Shown: in pieces, positions 5,609-5,765 of the stretch
How positions within the stretch are numbered: position 1 is the first letter of the stretch
How the letters are laid out: every line of letters starts with the position of its first letter
From: an uncultured Eubacteriales bacterium
GTDB lineage: Bacteria; Bacillota; Clostridia; Oscillospirales; Oscillospiraceae
Assembly (NCBI GenBank): GCA_902475435.1
Contig: CABRZL010000115.1
Span: 1-5,765 of the forward strand
Reading direction: 5' to 3'
Length of the DNA: 5,765 bases
The notes under the pieces: generated by a model
The model's database searches: none
Seen by the model: the letters and a program-made list of their open reading frames with translations, nothing else
Told to the model about the DNA's origin: nothing
Made by a program: the position numbers and the translations under genes

Positions 5609-5710
5609 ATGAAGAAGTAGAGCACGGCAGTTCAGCGAGCGAACCAGCCGGAAGATATGACGGTCTGTAGTGTGTTATCTTGCAGTATTTATTTTGAAAG
5701 GATTTGATAA
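5609..5710 (+). other. Three-codon frame MKK-amber with open 28-codon extension
   Basis: AGAGGTGATT, close to the full 16S anti-Shine-Dalgarno complement, ends 4 nt before ATG AAG AAG TAG (5609-5620). Transcript start, ribosome site and ATG are all well placed, yet the frame stops at codon 4. Past the TAG the same frame stays open for 28 codons and ends in tandem TGA-TAA (5705-5710). The extension would read STAVQRANQPEDMTV, then CSVLSCSIYFERI, with two cysteines five residues apart. The RNA also folds: CGGC-A-GTTC / GAAC-CA-GCCG (5625-5650), and AAGATA / TATCTT (5652-5657 with 5676-5681). It could be a translated leader minigene with a structured leader RNA, or a small peptide gene broken by an amber codon. 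I recognise no family. Confidence 0.4.
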
Positions 5711-5765
5711 AACACATTCTTTTAATTCCGGATTATCCGGTTAAAATAGATACTACAGATTCAGG
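5704..5765 (+). CDS. Possible start of an unidentified gene (cut by window edge)
   Basis: After the TGA-TAA stops of the preceding frame, another frame is open to the window end and reads IKHILLIPDYPVKIDTTDSG from a TTG at 5704. A hydrophobic strand near the N-terminus followed by DYP would suit the first strand of an alpha/beta fold, but no family can be assigned. No ATG is present. GAAAGGA ends only one base before the TTG, too close for a normal site, so the start is uncertain. The palindrome CCGGAT-T-ATCCGG (5728-5740) lies inside. It would be transcribed from the 5550-5578 promoter. Confidence 0.3.
   Translation, partial: MIKHILLIPDYPVKIDTTDS

Noticed and set aside
5585..5700. A second T-box on the plus strand, suggested by GAAGAAGTAG and AGCGAGC
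   Set aside because: No TGGNA-type T-box, no distal stem I loop pattern and no terminator follow within the window. The resemblance is limited to short strings.

Overview
The window looks like chromosomal DNA from an anaerobic, moderate-GC Firmicute of the Clostridia (Lachnospiraceae or Oscillospiraceae type). The signs are a T-box leader, strong GGAGG-type ribosome binding sites, a ferredoxin-dependent 2-oxoacid oxidoreductase and a flavoprotein-rubredoxin fusion. All six confident genes plus the truncated one lie on the minus strand, so transcription runs from high to low coordinates. Species and exact taxonomy are inferences.

Right part (5038-5765): a divergent regulatory region. On the minus strand, a near-consensus promoter (TTGACA / 17 bp / TATATT, 5358-5330) drives a T-box riboswitch leader of about 250 nt with an intrinsic terminator (5105-5071). 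The specifier reads best as AUC (isoleucine). On the plus strand, a second strong promoter (5550-5578) and an excellent Shine-Dalgarno sequence lead to a three-codon frame, MKK-stop. It is followed by 28 more sense codons ending in tandem stops, then possibly the start of a gene cut by the window edge.

Centre (2044-5038): a tightly packed four-gene operon, gamma-delta-alpha-beta, encoding a complete 2-oxoacid:ferredoxin oxidoreductase. The genes are joined by ATGA and TAATG overlaps and a 3-nt gap, and close with a long terminator hairpin (2039-2001). A T-box in front of this enzyme means it should be induced when uncharged tRNA (best guess tRNA-Ile) accumulates. That points to an anabolic role, such as reductive carboxylation of a short or branched acyl-CoA to the 2-oxo acid precursor of an amino acid, rather than ordinary pyruvate oxidation. 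The induction logic is established T-box biology; the substrate is inference.

Left part (1-1895): a monocistronic gene for a high-molecular-weight rubredoxin (flavin reductase domain plus rubredoxin) with its own promoter and terminator. After a 295-nt stretch with no secure gene come an HD-domain phosphohydrolase and, 14 nt later, the 5' end of a diacylglycerol-kinase-like lipid kinase that runs off the left edge. The last two probably form one transcription unit. No mobile element, CRISPR array, tRNA or rRNA was seen.
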